DNA of 64,000 bases from Acidianus brierleyi (GTDB lineage Archaea > Thermoproteota > Thermoprotei_A > Sulfolobales > Sulfolobaceae), in NCBI RefSeq assembly GCF_003201835.2, contig NZ_CP029289.2, forward strand, positions 2,364,501 to 2,428,500, written 5' to 3'. Positions 19,313 through 30,198 of the stretch are shown here, piece by piece. A program made the position numbers and the translations under genes. The notes below the pieces were generated by a model. It was given only the letters and a program-made list of their open reading frames with translations, did not search any database and was not told the DNA's origin. Within the stretch, counting starts at the first letter, position 1; the number at the start of each line of letters is the position of its first letter.

Positions 19313-19621
19313 AAATATTTTGAAAATAATTGGTTCAAGATAGCTGAGAGAGTGAAAGAAGTAGCAGAAAATTTAGGAAAAGTTGATAAGGTAATAGTAT
19401 TTGGCTCAGTCATTAAGGGTAAAGTTACTGGAAGTAGTGACTTAGATATAGAAGTATTTTATGATGAAAGACTTACTGATAAAGAGAAAATAAGGAGAAC
19501 ATTAGAAATACTGAATATAGTAGACGAGGAAATTGTTGATATAAATTTGCAAGTACTGACTAAAGATGATGAAGACTTCTTCTTAAATAAATTCGTTGAT
19601 AAATATGTGGAAATCATTTAA
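19289..19621 (+). CDS. MNT-domain nucleotidyltransferase
   Basis: A 110-residue minimal nucleotidyltransferase. The active site reads VIVFGSVIKGKVTGSSDLDIEVF (Gly-Ser and Asp-x-Asp), with a later Asp in EEIVDINLQVL. In HEPN-MNT toxin-antitoxin pairs this enzyme AMPylates and silences the HEPN RNase. Here the HEPN gene immediately upstream is broken, so this is an orphan antitoxin. It begins inside the last bases of the HEPN remnant, as expected for a coupled pair. Confidence 0.8.
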   Translation: MVWGLEYIKYFENNWFKIAERVKEVAENLGKVDKVIVFGSVIKGKVTGSSDLDIEVFYDERLTDKEKIRRTLEILNIVDEEIVDINLQVLTKDDEDFFLNKFVDKYVEII

Positions 19622-19936
19622 TCTAAATATCTATTGAGGAATGCGCTTTAGTAGACTAGCATTTCTGGGAAGTTCTTAGACTAGGATTTAACGGTAAGTC
19701 CTTATAAAAGCTATAAACTTTCTGAAAGCATTAGTGTAGATTAGTTGAATTTTCTTAGATCTTAAGTTAAAGGAGAGATACAAAATTCTAAATCTAACGT
19801 AAGATTAAAAGTAAGTTATACATTCTCTATAAGAAAATTTTAGAGATCTACAAAGGACTCAAATAGATTTCCAAGAATAGTTTAATCTCTTCCTCAAGTA
19901 AAAGATATTAAAATTAAGAGATTATATATTCATATT
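19622..19936. other. intergenic region with dispersed repeats
   Basis: Between the MNT gene and cas3. It contains two segments that recur elsewhere in the window: 19655-19715, matching the reverse complement of 61540-61602, and 19741-19765 (GTTGAATTTTCTTAGATC), related to sequences near 49000 and 60190. The cas3 promoter lies at the right end (AT-rich stretch before 19937). No gene is seen. Confidence 0.5.
19655..19715 (+). repeat. dispersed intergenic repeat, copy at 19.7 kb
   Basis: About 61 bases, including AGTTCTTAGACTAGG followed by ATTTAACGGTAAGTCCTT, are close to identical to the reverse complement of 61540-61602, with a few substitutions and a 2-base gap. Shorter related motifs occur at 48016-48045, 52881-52906 and 61718-61740. 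The nature of the repeat is unknown; a decayed MITE or a regulatory element are options. Confidence 0.6.
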
Positions 19937-22192
19937 ATGTCAAATCTATGCATCAGCGACTTGCAAAGATATTGTTCTCATCCAGATAAGCAATTAAAAG
20001 ATCATCTAAGAGAAGTAGGCGAATTAGCTAAACAGAACGCTATTGAAAGCGGTAGAAAAGATATTGCAGACTTTGCGTATATTGCGGGCTCCTTACACGA
20101 CATAGGTAAATATACGAAGAATTTTCAAATTCATCTTAGAGGTAAGAAGAGAGTAGAATGTTCTGATCATGCTTTAGTTTCTTCACTTATTGCTTACGAT
20201 GAAGCCAGAACCTTAATTTCAAACCGCAAAGACGAGTTTAATGACGAGATTTCCCAACAAATTTATCCATTACTAACAATGATAGCCGTGATATCTCACC
20301 ACGGAGAATTAAAAGGACTATGTACTCTTAAGCTCACTTTACAAAAGAAAAATGAAGAAATAGAAATAGGTGATAGTTGTCTTTTCCAACAAATAGACGA
20401 ATTGAAGAGTAAATGGGACACTATTAAATCCGAGCTTACAGGAACAAATTTAACTCTAAATACACCTTCCTTAAATCTCTTAAAAGAAGCCCGAAAATCT
20501 ATATTTAACGTGGAGAACTACTTGAATAATCTAGTATCAAACAAGAATTATACGTGGAAGTGGTATTATGAAGGATTATTACTCTTTTCTAGTCTCATTG
20601 ACGCAGATAAACATAGTGCATCTAATACTCAATATTTACATGTATCTTCACCACTTGTAGATAAATTAATAGACTATGCAAATACATTGCCTAAGTTAGG
20701 CAGAGTATATCAAATGAGATCACAGCTATTTAGTTTTGCCTTAAATTACTCTCCTAGAGAGAGTATATTATTCCTAAACTCGCCTACTGGTAGTGGTAAA
20801 ACAATCTCTGGTAGCATTATAGGATTAAAACATTCTAAGAAGAGGCTAATATATTCCTTACCCTTTATAAATATAATTGAACAAACTTATGACGTACTTT
20901 CAAAGGTTTATGGACAGGACGTTCTTAAATACCATCATCTGACATATCCATCAAATGAAAATGAGTACACTGATATGGAAAAGAAATTGATTACTGCAGA
21001 AAGTTGGGATTCTCCAATAGTAGTAACTACATTTGAGGCTTTAGTAGATACTTTATTTTCTCCTAAAAATGCTTACCTCAAGAGATTACATAACTTAGCT
21101 AACTCTTTTTTAATTCTTGATGAAATACAGTCAATGGGAATTGAAGAACTGTATATTGTGAAAGAATCATTGGAGGAAGCAGTAAAACAACTCAATACTA
21201 ACGTCCTTTTCATGACTGCTACTAATCCGTTCTGGCAAGGTGTAAGACCAGTAACAGCTACTCCAAATAGATACAAAGTAAAAGTAATGCTTGATGACAT
21301 TGTAACACCGGAAAAGTTTGTAGAAAATATAAATACTCAAAACGATGTTATGATTGAATTTAACACTATAGGTTCTGCTGAAATAGGTTTCAATACACTC
21401 AAACAATCATTAAACAAAAAAATATACTACCTATCGACCAGGGTAATCCCTAAACATAGGCTAAAGAGAGTTAAGGATATAGCAAAGAAAATGGGAAGCG
21501 GCGTAGTGTTAGTTACAACCCAACTTGTAGAGGCAGGAGTAGACTTAGACTTCACTGAAGCTTATAGAGATTTAGGACCAATAGATTCTATAATACAAGC
21601 AGCTGGAAGAGTCAACAGAAATTGGCTAAGAGATCAAGGATTATTAACTGTAATGCGTGTAAAGAGAGAGGGTGGATTAACAGACTTCGCAAAGATTTAC
21701 GGTAAATTAACTGAAGAGATAACAGAAGAAACTTTACGAAATTTTGGTAAAAAAGAATTTAATGAAAATGATGTAGACTCACTGTTAAATTCTTATTACA
21801 GTGTATTAAGGCAGAGGTTTAAACCAGAAAACTCTAAGAAGAGAAACGTAATCTTAACTAATGTAACTCGATTGGAGTTCGACAAAGTAAAATTAAAGTT
21901 AATACAAGAAGAACCTAAATATATTGTTTTCATAAAATATGACGATGAAGCAGAAAAAGTATACGAAGAACTTAAAGCCGCTTTAAAATCACAGGGATTT
22001 GACAAAAGAGCTAAAGTAAAGAAGGCTATGGCTAAAGCTGAAAATTATATAGTAAAAGTATGGGAACAACCATCAACATTACCTATTGACGAAAACTTAG
22101 AATGGTACATTGTGGAAAGAGATCAAGTAGACGAGTATTATGATAATAATACAGGATTTAAAAACAATAATACAAATGCGCTAATATGGTAA
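19937..22192 (+). CDS. cas3: Cas3 helicase-nuclease (HD + DExH)
   Basis: A 751-residue effector nuclease of the type I system. The N-terminal HD nuclease (about residues 10-180) has KDHLREVGEL, then SLHDIGKYTKNF with the His-Asp pair, and later VISHHGEL. The helicase part has Walker A NSPTGSGKTIS, motif II ILDEIQSMG, motif III FMTATNP and motif VI QAAGRVNRN. It is recruited by Cascade to unwind and degrade target DNA. It lies just before array 2 and about 9 kb from cas1, apart from the Cascade operon. Length and domain order are normal. Confidence 0.95.
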   Translation: MSNLCISDLQRYCSHPDKQLKDHLREVGELAKQNAIESGRKDIADFAYIAGSLHDIGKYTKNFQIHLRGKKRVECSDHALVSSLIAYDEARTLISNRKDEFNDEISQQIYPLLTMIAVISHHGELKGLCTLKLTLQKKNEEIEIGDSCLFQQIDELKSKWDTIKSELTGTNLTLNTPSLNLLKEARKSIFNVENYLNNLVSNKNYTWKWYYEGLLLFSSLIDADKHSASNTQYLHVSSPLVDKLIDYANTLPKLGRVYQMRSQLFSFALNYSPRESILFLNSPTGSGKTISGSIIGLKHSKKRLIYSLPFINIIEQTYDVLSKVYGQDVLKYHHLTYPSNENEYTDMEKKLITAESWDSPIVVTTFEALVDTLFSPKNAYLKRLHNLANSFLILDEIQSMGIEELYIVKESLEEAVKQLNTNVLFMTATNPFWQGVRPVTATPNRYKVKVMLDDIVTPEKFVENINTQNDVMIEFNTIGSAEIGFNTLKQSLNKKIYYLSTRVIPKHRLKRVKDIAKKMGSGVVLVTTQLVEAGVDLDFTEAYRDLGPIDSIIQAAGRVNRNWLRDQGLLTVMRVKREGGLTDFAKIYGKLTEEITEETLRNFGKKEFNENDVDSLLNSYYSVLRQRFKPENSKKRNVILTNVTRLEFDKVKLKLIQEEPKYIVFIKYDDEAEKVYEELKAALKSQGFDKRAKVKKAMAKAENYIVKVWEQPSTLPIDENLEWYIVERDQVDEYYDNNTGFKNNNTNALIW

Positions 22193-22268
22193 CTACAAAA
22201 TATATTTACAATAATATGGGTTACTACAAAATATTAATAGCTGCTGCTGTATTCATACTATCACTATA

Positions 22269-24112
22269 GTTTCAAGTCCTCTAAGGATTTCTACAAATGG
22301 GTATAGGAATTCCTATGCTATCCTTCTTAGTAGGGTCAAGTTTCAAGTCCTCTAAGGATTTCTACAAATTTTCACTAGTCACTTTCTAGTTTGACGTTCT
22401 CTGTTGGTTTCAAGTCCTCTAAGGATTTCTACAAATAATATTACAAAAGTGATAAAAAATATGCAGAAAAAAGTTTCAAGTCCTCTAAGGATTTCTACAA
22501 ATGAAATGAAGTAGACCACGTTATTCCATTCCACATCAAATGTTTCAAGTCCTCTAAGGATTTCTACAAATACCGCTTTGTAGCGTTATGTAGCCCGACA
22601 CTTGAATTAGTTTCAAGTCCTCTAAGGATTTCTACAAATTATAATATTTTCAGAACTTTTAGAATCATACAATTTGTTTCAAGTCCTCTAAGGATTTCTA
22701 CAAATAATGTTTTTTGTTGCTTTTCAAAATTATTTCTTGTGTTTCAAGTCCTCTAAGGATTTCTACAAATCCGAGAATGTGAAGATATGGAACTTTTCTT
22801 TTTAAAGTTTCAAGTCCTCTAAGGATTTCTACAAATCCCTTAGTAATGCCCTTTATCCAATTAAGACAGGAATGTTTCAAGTCCTCTAAGGATTTCTACA
22901 AATTCTTATAATTATTATGCTTTTCCTCCTTTAGACGGAGTTTCAAGTCCTCTAAGGATTTCTACAAATAAAATCCAGTAAGACGCGTCTTCTAAAACTG
23001 AGAACAGGTTTCAAGTCCTCTAAGGATTTCTACAAATGAAACACGGTGAGTAAAAGAAACTATTTGAATGTTCGTTTCAAGTCCTCTAAGGATTTCTACA
23101 AATCCGCCTTACTGGTTTTTGGAGTATTACACTGAAGTGTAGTTTCAAGTCCTCTAAGGATTTCTACAAATTGTGTGTAGGCATAAACTGTTATCCAAAA
23201 AAGGAAAGTTTCAAGTCCTCTAAGGATTTCTACAAATATGCGGGATATCGTACAATACCAGGCAGGGTTGAGTTTCAAGTCCTCTAAGGATTTCTACAAA
23301 TGGAGTCATAGAGAGCGACCAGAGCGAGACAATAAGATGTTTCAAGTCCTCTAAGGATTTCTACAAATACGATTACGTGCCTCGTCCAGGTAGGCGTTAA
23401 CGCGTGTTTCAAGTCCTCTAAGGATTTCTACAAATATAATACTAGTATTTTTTTCTAATTAGTTTGGTATAGAGTTTCAAGTCCTCTAAGGATTTCTACA
23501 AATCAACACCATAAACTTTCCTAGCCAATTTTTGAGCATGTTTCAAGTCCTCTAAGGATTTCTACAAATATTAATGGAAAAAGCAAAACAAGAAGGAGAA
23601 GTTTATGGTTTCAAGTCCTCTAAGGATTTCTACAAATCCTATTATTTCCAGTTTGGTACATGAGCTATATTTTCGGTTTCAAGTCCTCTAAGGATTTCTA
23701 CAAATTTAAGACCGCGTTTTCCAAATGCAAGAAGTACTTGGAGTTTCAAGTCCTCTAAGGATTTCTACAAATAAATGCAGTCTTCATTTTCTATCACGTC
23801 GATACCTGGTTTCAAGTCCTCTAAGGATTTCTACAAATACAGATTTGTTAATACTGTTTCCATCAACGCGGTAGGTTTCAAGTCCTCTAAGGATTTCTAC
23901 AAATCCATTCGCTTTCACTAAAATTGATCTTGTTTCAAGATCTTCTAGTTTCAAGTCCTCTAAGGATTTCTACAAATAGAAATGGATTAAGAGATGCATA
24001 TAGCGGTGTCAGAAAGTTTCAAGTCCTCTAAGGATTTCTACAAATTTCTCATTTTTTGCACAAATTACGCAAGATGACAGATGTTTCAAGTCCTCTAAGG
24101 ATTTCTACAAAT
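22269..24112 (-). CRISPR. CRISPR array 2: 30-nt repeat, 28 repeats, 27 spacers
   Basis: The repeat, as written on the plus strand, begins GTTTCAAGTCC and ends TTTCTACAAAT. The transcribed sense is the minus strand, since the leader (24113-24300) is on the right and the crRNA handle would be CTTGAAAC. Repeats are essentially perfect. Spacers are 35-43 nt and all differ. It belongs to the type I-B genes by repeat identity with array 3. The spacer at 23905-23947 contains a repeat-like stretch, and the spacer at 23238-23271 is related to one in array 3. Confidence 0.97.
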
Positions 24113-24300
24113 GGGTCTTATTTTTCATTATTTTTTGTCCTTATAAGCTTTGTTAATTTTCGGCAGTTTTTGTTTTCCTTATATTTCTCTTAGATTGCCG
24201 ATGATTTTTTACGTAAATTAAATATGTTTTAGTATGAATATTTTTCCTTTCCCTTAGACAGCCGATTTCATATCCTACCAGATAAAATGAATAAAAATAA
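24113..24300 (-). promoter_or_regulatory. leader of CRISPR array 2
   Basis: 188 bases adjoining the first repeat of array 2. They are identical, base for base in my reading, to the reverse complement of 25837-26024, the leader of array 3. On the minus strand there is a TATA-like GCTTATAAGG about 30 bases before the first repeat. The leader should direct transcription and new spacer insertion. Confidence 0.85.
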
Positions 24301-25061
24301 AAATAGAGAAATAATATATAATACTGATCATCTTCTTATGTCAATAAAAGGCTATAATGTTTATGTATTATTAATTAAAGTTCTTATCATTAAGCGGAAT
24401 GAAAAATGATATAAAAATTTCCTAGAAGTACTACCGTTTAACGATTTAAGGACTTTTTCCTAATCGTGGAACGTTCTCATAATCCCAAGTTAAGCTAACA
24501 CTTTTCAATACTAGTTCAAGCCATCTAATACGCGATGGGGAAAACTTAAATGAAGATGAAAGACTTTGCCATTATTGTTACTTAAAGAGAATATTATAAA
24601 TTAAAAACAAATTAGGAATCTACTGAAAAATTCGCTTTTTACGACAAAAAGATTTAGAATTATTGTCATCTACGATAGATATAGCCAAAATAGATCTTTA
24701 GAAAGATATATTCCAAGCAGTTTTACGGAAATTTCTCATACTTAATTATTTTCATTCTATCATGTAATAAAATAAAGTTTATCCATTCTAAGCGAAGATA
24801 TTTTAGACTTTATGGCAAATTATTTAATTTCTCTTCCATTATATTAAATTATTTTTCACATCCCGTAATATCGTAGGGATTTTCGTAGAAAGTTTACTTA
24901 TAGTTTTAAGGAAAACGACATATCTAAGCTATTCAAAATTTTCTACATGTTAGGACAAAATTTTTTCCTTAAAATCTTAGAAAATATTGAATTCTGACTC
25001 TACAACTTTACAGTCCACTTTTAAAATATTATTTTCAAAATTTTATAATAGGCAGATTATT
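24301..25061. other. AT-rich region upstream of cas2
   Basis: About 760 bases between the array 2 leader and cas2. Very AT-rich and without convincing ORFs; the end presumably carries the cas2 promoter (an ATTTTATAATAG stretch lies 15-25 bases before the start). Confidence 0.45.
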
Positions 25062-25319
25062 ATGTATGTTATTCTTGTTTACGATTTTGATGAGAAGAGG
25101 GTCGTGAAAGCACTTAATATTTGCAGAAAATATCTAACATGGATACAGAGATCGGTTTTTGAGGGAGAACTTACTGAAGGCAATTTATATTTATTAAAAA
25201 ACGAGTTAAAGAAGATAATGAAGGAGAACGACTCTGTGATAATATTTAAATTGGAAGGAAAGTTCATGGTAAATAAAGAGATAATGGGCAAAAAAATTAG
25301 CGATAATAATATACTATAG
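25062..25319 (+). CDS. cas2: Cas2 adaptation protein
   Basis: An 85-residue ferredoxin-fold protein that bridges two Cas1 dimers in the spacer-integration complex. The N-terminus MYVILVYDFDEKRV carries the conserved Asp after strand 1, followed by the typical KYLTWIQRSVFEGELTEG stretch. Start at ATG 25062, since the frame upstream lacks family similarity. Unusually, it lies alone between the two divergent leaders and arrays, 4.9 kb from cas1. Confidence 0.92.
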   Translation: MYVILVYDFDEKRVVKALNICRKYLTWIQRSVFEGELTEGNLYLLKNELKKIMKENDSVIIFKLEGKFMVNKEIMGKKISDNNIL

Positions 25320-25836
25320 ACAGAATATATATAATATTGATCAATATACTATTGTAGAAATTAGTTAATTTATAGTTAAGTACTTTGTTATATTCTTTCT
25401 CAGATGTAAGGCCAATAAGATTTTCTGGATTCAACATCAATTGAAAGAAAAACTTAATGCTAATTTAATAAACATTTAAGTTGCTTTTCAAATTAACTTT
25501 GTTTTTATAATATTATAGAAAATATTATAAACTTAAGTTCTTAAATATATTATTATTGCCGTCATAATTTAATAGGATATTTAGCTCATATGAGTTAATT
25601 ATTTCAATTTGAAATTGGAGCCGTAAATTATCCAGCTATCAAGATTTCATTATTTTACTATTAATACATATCGTTATTTACTCATATAAAAATGATATTT
25701 AGATGTGTTAAACGGTATTTTATATATGAAAAATAATATATTTTGAGATAGTAATTAAGCAATAGACTACATGAACTTTAATACTTTCTCACGGTTCTTT
25801 AGTTCATTTTCATATTAAGATTTTTGTTAATGATAC
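25320..25836. other. AT-rich region between cas2 and the array 3 leader
   Basis: About 515 bases with no ORF or repeat that I can support. It joins cas2 to the leader of array 3. The 188-bp inverted leader repeat starts at 25837. Confidence 0.45.
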
Positions 25837-26024
25837 TTATTTTTATTCATTTTATCTGGTAGGATATGAAATCGGCTGTCTAAGGGAAAGGAAAAATATT
25901 CATACTAAAACATATTTAATTTACGTAAAAAATCATCGGCAATCTAAGAGAAATATAAGGAAAACAAAAACTGCCGAAAATTAACAAAGCTTATAAGGAC
26001 AAAAAATAATGAAAAATAAGACCC
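25837..26024 (+). promoter_or_regulatory. leader of CRISPR array 3
   Basis: The exact inverted copy of 24113-24300, directly before the first repeat of array 3. TATA-like GCTTATAAGG at 25989-25998 lies about 27-36 bases before the first repeat. Identity over 188 bases while the interior has diverged implies recent duplication or ongoing gene conversion. Confidence 0.85.
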
Positions 26025-29000
26025 ATTTGTAGAAATCCTTAGAGGACTTGAAACCTCACAATATAACATATGTCAAAACTCATATTTAAAGATTTGTAGA
26101 AATCCTTAGAGGACTTGAAACTCGCGTCGCCGTTAGGGTGAAAACATGGCTAAAGTAAAGAATTTGTAGAAATCCTTAGAGGACTTGAAACAAGAGGCGG
26201 AAGAAATGAAATATGAACAATTAATAACAACATTTGTAGAAATCCTTAGAGGACTTGAAACCAAGATAACGGAATAGACGTAGAACCGTTCATGAGTTAT
26301 TTGTAGAAATCCTTAGAGGACTTGAAACCTTTTTTAGAAAAAAATTCACCAAAACTTGATGCTGATTTGTAGAAATCCTTAGAGGACTTGAAACAAATTT
26401 GTTTCACAACCGTCATAAAAATCGTCAAGAATTTGTAGAAATCCTTAGAGGACTTGAAACATCACTAAGCTTTAGTTCTTGTAATACATCTTCAATAAAT
26501 TTGTAGAAATCCTTAGAGGACTTGAAACGATTCTACTTAAAAAATCTTCAAATTCTCCTAATATATTTGTAGAAATCCTTAGAGGACTTGAAACGGAATA
26601 CCGTTTACAATTTTGACTATATCTGAAAATATTTGTAGAAATCCTTAGAGGACTTGAAACACAAATCTATTTTCGACCATAATCTTATTTTTATTTGATT
26701 TGTAGAAATCCTTAGAGGACTTGAAACCACCTGCGAGCTTGTAAATCGTAGGAATGATGTCGAGATTTGTAGAAACCCTTAGAGGACTTGAAACTCAACG
26801 TGACCTGGCGACGTATTATATCCCGCATAAAATTTGTAGAAATCCTTAGAGGACTTGAAACTAATGATAATAATGACAAGTAGAGGGTGAGAGAATGAGC
26901 TATTTGTAGAAATCCTTAGAGGACTTGAAACTAGTATGACGTTGGAAGACGTGTTCTACTGGATTCATTTGTAGAAATCCTTAGAGGACTTGAAACCGAC
27001 TTTAAGAACGGTACAAAAACGCTAATGTTGTAATTTGTAGAAATCCTTAGAGGACTTGAAACAAAAGAGAAAAAGAAAAATAAAAAGAGAAATGAAATTT
27101 GTAGAAATCCTTAGAGGACTTGAAACAAATATAGAATAAATATTCCATTAAGATAATAAAATTTGTAGAAATCCTTAGAGGACTTGAAACAACGTATATA
27201 AAAGCTTTTGCTTTTATTTCAATTTAATTTGTAGAAATCCTTAGAGGACTTGAAACAATATTGTAAATAAGTACTTATTAAAAGATATAATAAAATTTGT
27301 AGAAATCCTTAGAGGACTTGAAACTATAGTTATGCAATATAGAAGTTATAATTTAATAATATTTGTAGAAATCCTTAGAGGACTTGAAACCAAATATAGC
27401 AATAATATTTTTTCGGCATTCATATCACAATTTGTAGAAATCCTTAGAGGACTTGAAACGAAAATATGGATATCCACTTTCATGCCCTATGCGGGATTTG
27501 TAGAAATCCTTAGAGGACTTGAAACCCGCTGTAGCAACTGAGTTTCCGCTGAGAAGGAGGGAATTTGTAGAAATCCTTAGAGGACTTGAAACCCCAACCC
27601 ATAGGGAACCAAGGTATTTCGATCAGCATTTGTAGAAATCCTTAGAGGACTTGAAACACGAGTTCGGTAGTGAGAAGAGATGGGTGGTCTCAATTTGTAG
27701 AAATCCTTAGAGGACTTGAAACCGTCACCAGGTGTAGTCGATAAAATTTCACCAACAACGAATTTGTAGAAATCCTTAGAGGACTTGAAACCATCTGCAC
27801 AAAACAATTATGAATGTCAATAAAAACATTTGTAGAAATCCTTAGAGGACTTGAAACGAATATTCAATATATCATGTTCACCATGCCAAAAACATTTGTA
27901 GAAATCCTTAGAGGACTTGAAACCCTCATTCGTATCCATTTTAATTGACACACTATAGATTTGTAGAAATCCTTAGAGGACTTGAAACTAGAAATCAATA
28001 GCTTCATCTATGTCCTGGATTGGAATTTGTAGAAATCCTTAGAGGACTTGAAACTCAACATCATTCACGGTGACTCCAACATGAGCCTATGATTTGTAGA
28101 AATCCTTAGAGGACTTGAAACACGAAATGCTACGGTACCTAATAAGGAAGGAGTACGAAATTTGTAGAAATCCTTAGAGGACTTGAAACTCGCGTTATCG
28201 CTCCAACTCTACCTCTTCAATAAGGAAATTTGTAGAAATCCTTAGAGGACTTGAAACTTGATGATGATGTTTTGCCTAACAAAATTCCTACGAAAATTTG
28301 TAGAAATCCTTAGAGGACTTGAAACTTTTTTTCTCGTGTTCTATCGTAACGTTTTGTTCCATATTTGTAGAAATCCTTAGAGGACTTGAAACTATCTATT
28401 TCGATCTTTTTCCTTACATCTCTTGTTTCTATTTGTAGAAATCCTTAGAGGACTTGAAACTTAACACAGGGAAAGAGTAGAATCAAATTAATTCAAAATT
28501 TGTAGAAATCCTTAGAGGACTTGAAACATATAATCTGTTGGTCTTAATCCTTCATTTTCGTAAAAATTTGTAGAAATCCTTAGAGGACTTGAAACACTAT
28601 GAACTATTCTTCAATTAGGAATGTGGCAGATGAATTTGTAGAAATCCTTAGAGGACTTGAAACTTAGAGATAGTATAAACATCGATTGTATCCAAAATCA
28701 ATTTGTAGAAATCCTTAGAGGACTTGAAACTTTTCATTAGGAGAAAGAGCTTTCTGTAGAGAGAGAAATTTGTAGAAATCCTTAGAGGACTTGAAACTTA
28801 ATTCCCTTTTTTCATAAAAAATATTTTTATATATTTGTAGAAATCCTTAGAGGACTTGAAACTAAAAGAACAATTGGAAAACTTTTTGATAGATTCAAAT
28901 TTGTAGAAATCCTTAGAGGACTTGAAACAACTAGAGAACCATGAGAGTTGTAACATTTAAAGCAGAAGAAGATTTGTAGAAATCCTTAGAGGACTTGAAA

Positions 29001-29466
29001 CCAAATAGTTTCAGTCTGGATACAAAAAAGTTTTTAAAATTTGTAGAAATCCTTAGAGGACTTGAAACATTTTTTTACGCAATTTACAGAAAATGATAGA
29101 TATTTGTAGAAATCCTTAGAGGACTTGAAACGTTAGCTAAATGCTAAGCAAATTCTCTGGATTGAATATTTGTAGAAATCCTTAGAGGACTTGAAACTTT
29201 TTTATACACATTTTTTATCAGTTTTGTAATAATTTGTAGAAATCCTTAGAGGACTTGAAACAGTTAGTGCAAAGGATAGGAAGAGTAATGAGACCAGATT
29301 TGTAGAAATCCTTAGAGGACTTGAAACTTTCCATCAGCAGCAAATGTAATAACTGGTTGTATATAAATTTGTAGAAATCCTTAGAGGACTTGAAACTATC
29401 CTAATTCCTGTAATGTCTTCAGATTCTTCATCATATATTTGTAGAAATCCTTAGAGGACTTGAAAC
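26025..29466 (+). CRISPR. CRISPR array 3: 30-nt repeat, 52 repeats, 51 spacers
   Basis: The same repeat as array 2 in the opposite orientation: it begins ATTTGTAGAAA and ends GGACTTGAAAC on the plus strand, transcribed rightward from the leader at 25837-26024. One repeat (26765-26794) has a T-to-C change in its middle (AGAAACCCTT). Spacers are about 34-43 nt and appear all distinct. Several include a start codon context; the spacer at 28929-28971 reads MRVVTFKAEE, like the first residues of a CopG-type viral or plasmid regulator. Confidence 0.97.
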
Positions 29467-29634
29467 TAGCTCTACTAAAAATGTGTTATTGTATTCAATA
29501 TCCTTCTATAATGTTTTTCTTAAATCTCTTTTTCTTTATCAGTTATATTTACTAGTAAGAATGGAAAGATCGTATTTAATACAGTCCTAGTAAAAGAAAA
29601 AATTTAATATATTTTGCATATTATAATTTATATA

Positions 29635-30159
29635 ATGTCTGACAAACCGTTAGAGCCTTATAAGATAGCGGATGATGTTTACGTAACGGGTACACTAATA
29701 TGGTATCTTCATATTTGTCCTAGGGAAGTTTGGTTAATGAGCAGGCATATCATACCCTACCAAGATAATAAGAGACTTGAATACGGTAGAGCTATTCATA
29801 AGATACATTCTGATGAGACTTTTCTCATTATGGAAGGTATGAGAGTCGACACTTATAAGAAGGAAACAGGGGTAGTAGTTGAAATTAAAAGTTCATCAAA
29901 GCACTTAGAATCAGCCAAAGCTCAGTTGAGTTATTACCTTTACAGACTTAGAGAAAAGGGCTTAAATGCCGTAGGAGTTATTAATGTACCTGAAGAAAAT
30001 ATTGAGGAGACTCTAGAGAACATAGATGAGGGGAAAGTCTTAGAAGACATAGATAACGTTAAAGAAATAGTAAAGATGGAATATCCACCTAAAAAAGTTA
30101 GGATTAAGTTCTGTAGGAAATGCGCTTATAAGGATTTTTGTTGGCCAGTAGGGGAATGA
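29635..30159 (+). CDS. cas4: Cas4 nuclease
   Basis: A 174-residue RecB-fold exonuclease that trims and orients prespacers. The iron-sulfur cysteines are visible: one in HICPREVW and three near the end in FCRKCAYKDFC. The nuclease core reads VVVEIKSSSKH (Glu and Lys) with a QLSYYLYRL helix. Start at ATG 29635; an in-frame ATG at 29614 would add seven hydrophobic residues not typical for the family. It is followed after a short gap by cas1 on the same strand. Confidence 0.92.
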   Translation: MSDKPLEPYKIADDVYVTGTLIWYLHICPREVWLMSRHIIPYQDNKRLEYGRAIHKIHSDETFLIMEGMRVDTYKKETGVVVEIKSSSKHLESAKAQLSYYLYRLREKGLNAVGVINVPEENIEETLENIDEGKVLEDIDNVKEIVKMEYPPKKVRIKFCRKCAYKDFCWPVGE

Positions 30160-30198
30160 AGAACGTCAAAGAGGATTTTTATAACTACTCCAGGCACA

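Noticed and set aside
24987..25061. N-terminal extension of cas2
   Set aside because: The added residues do not match the family, whose first strand begins at MYVILVYDFD.
27332..27807. Short frames inside array 3 on both strands
   Set aside because: They only read the CRISPR repeat again and again (FVEILRGLET or the antisense).
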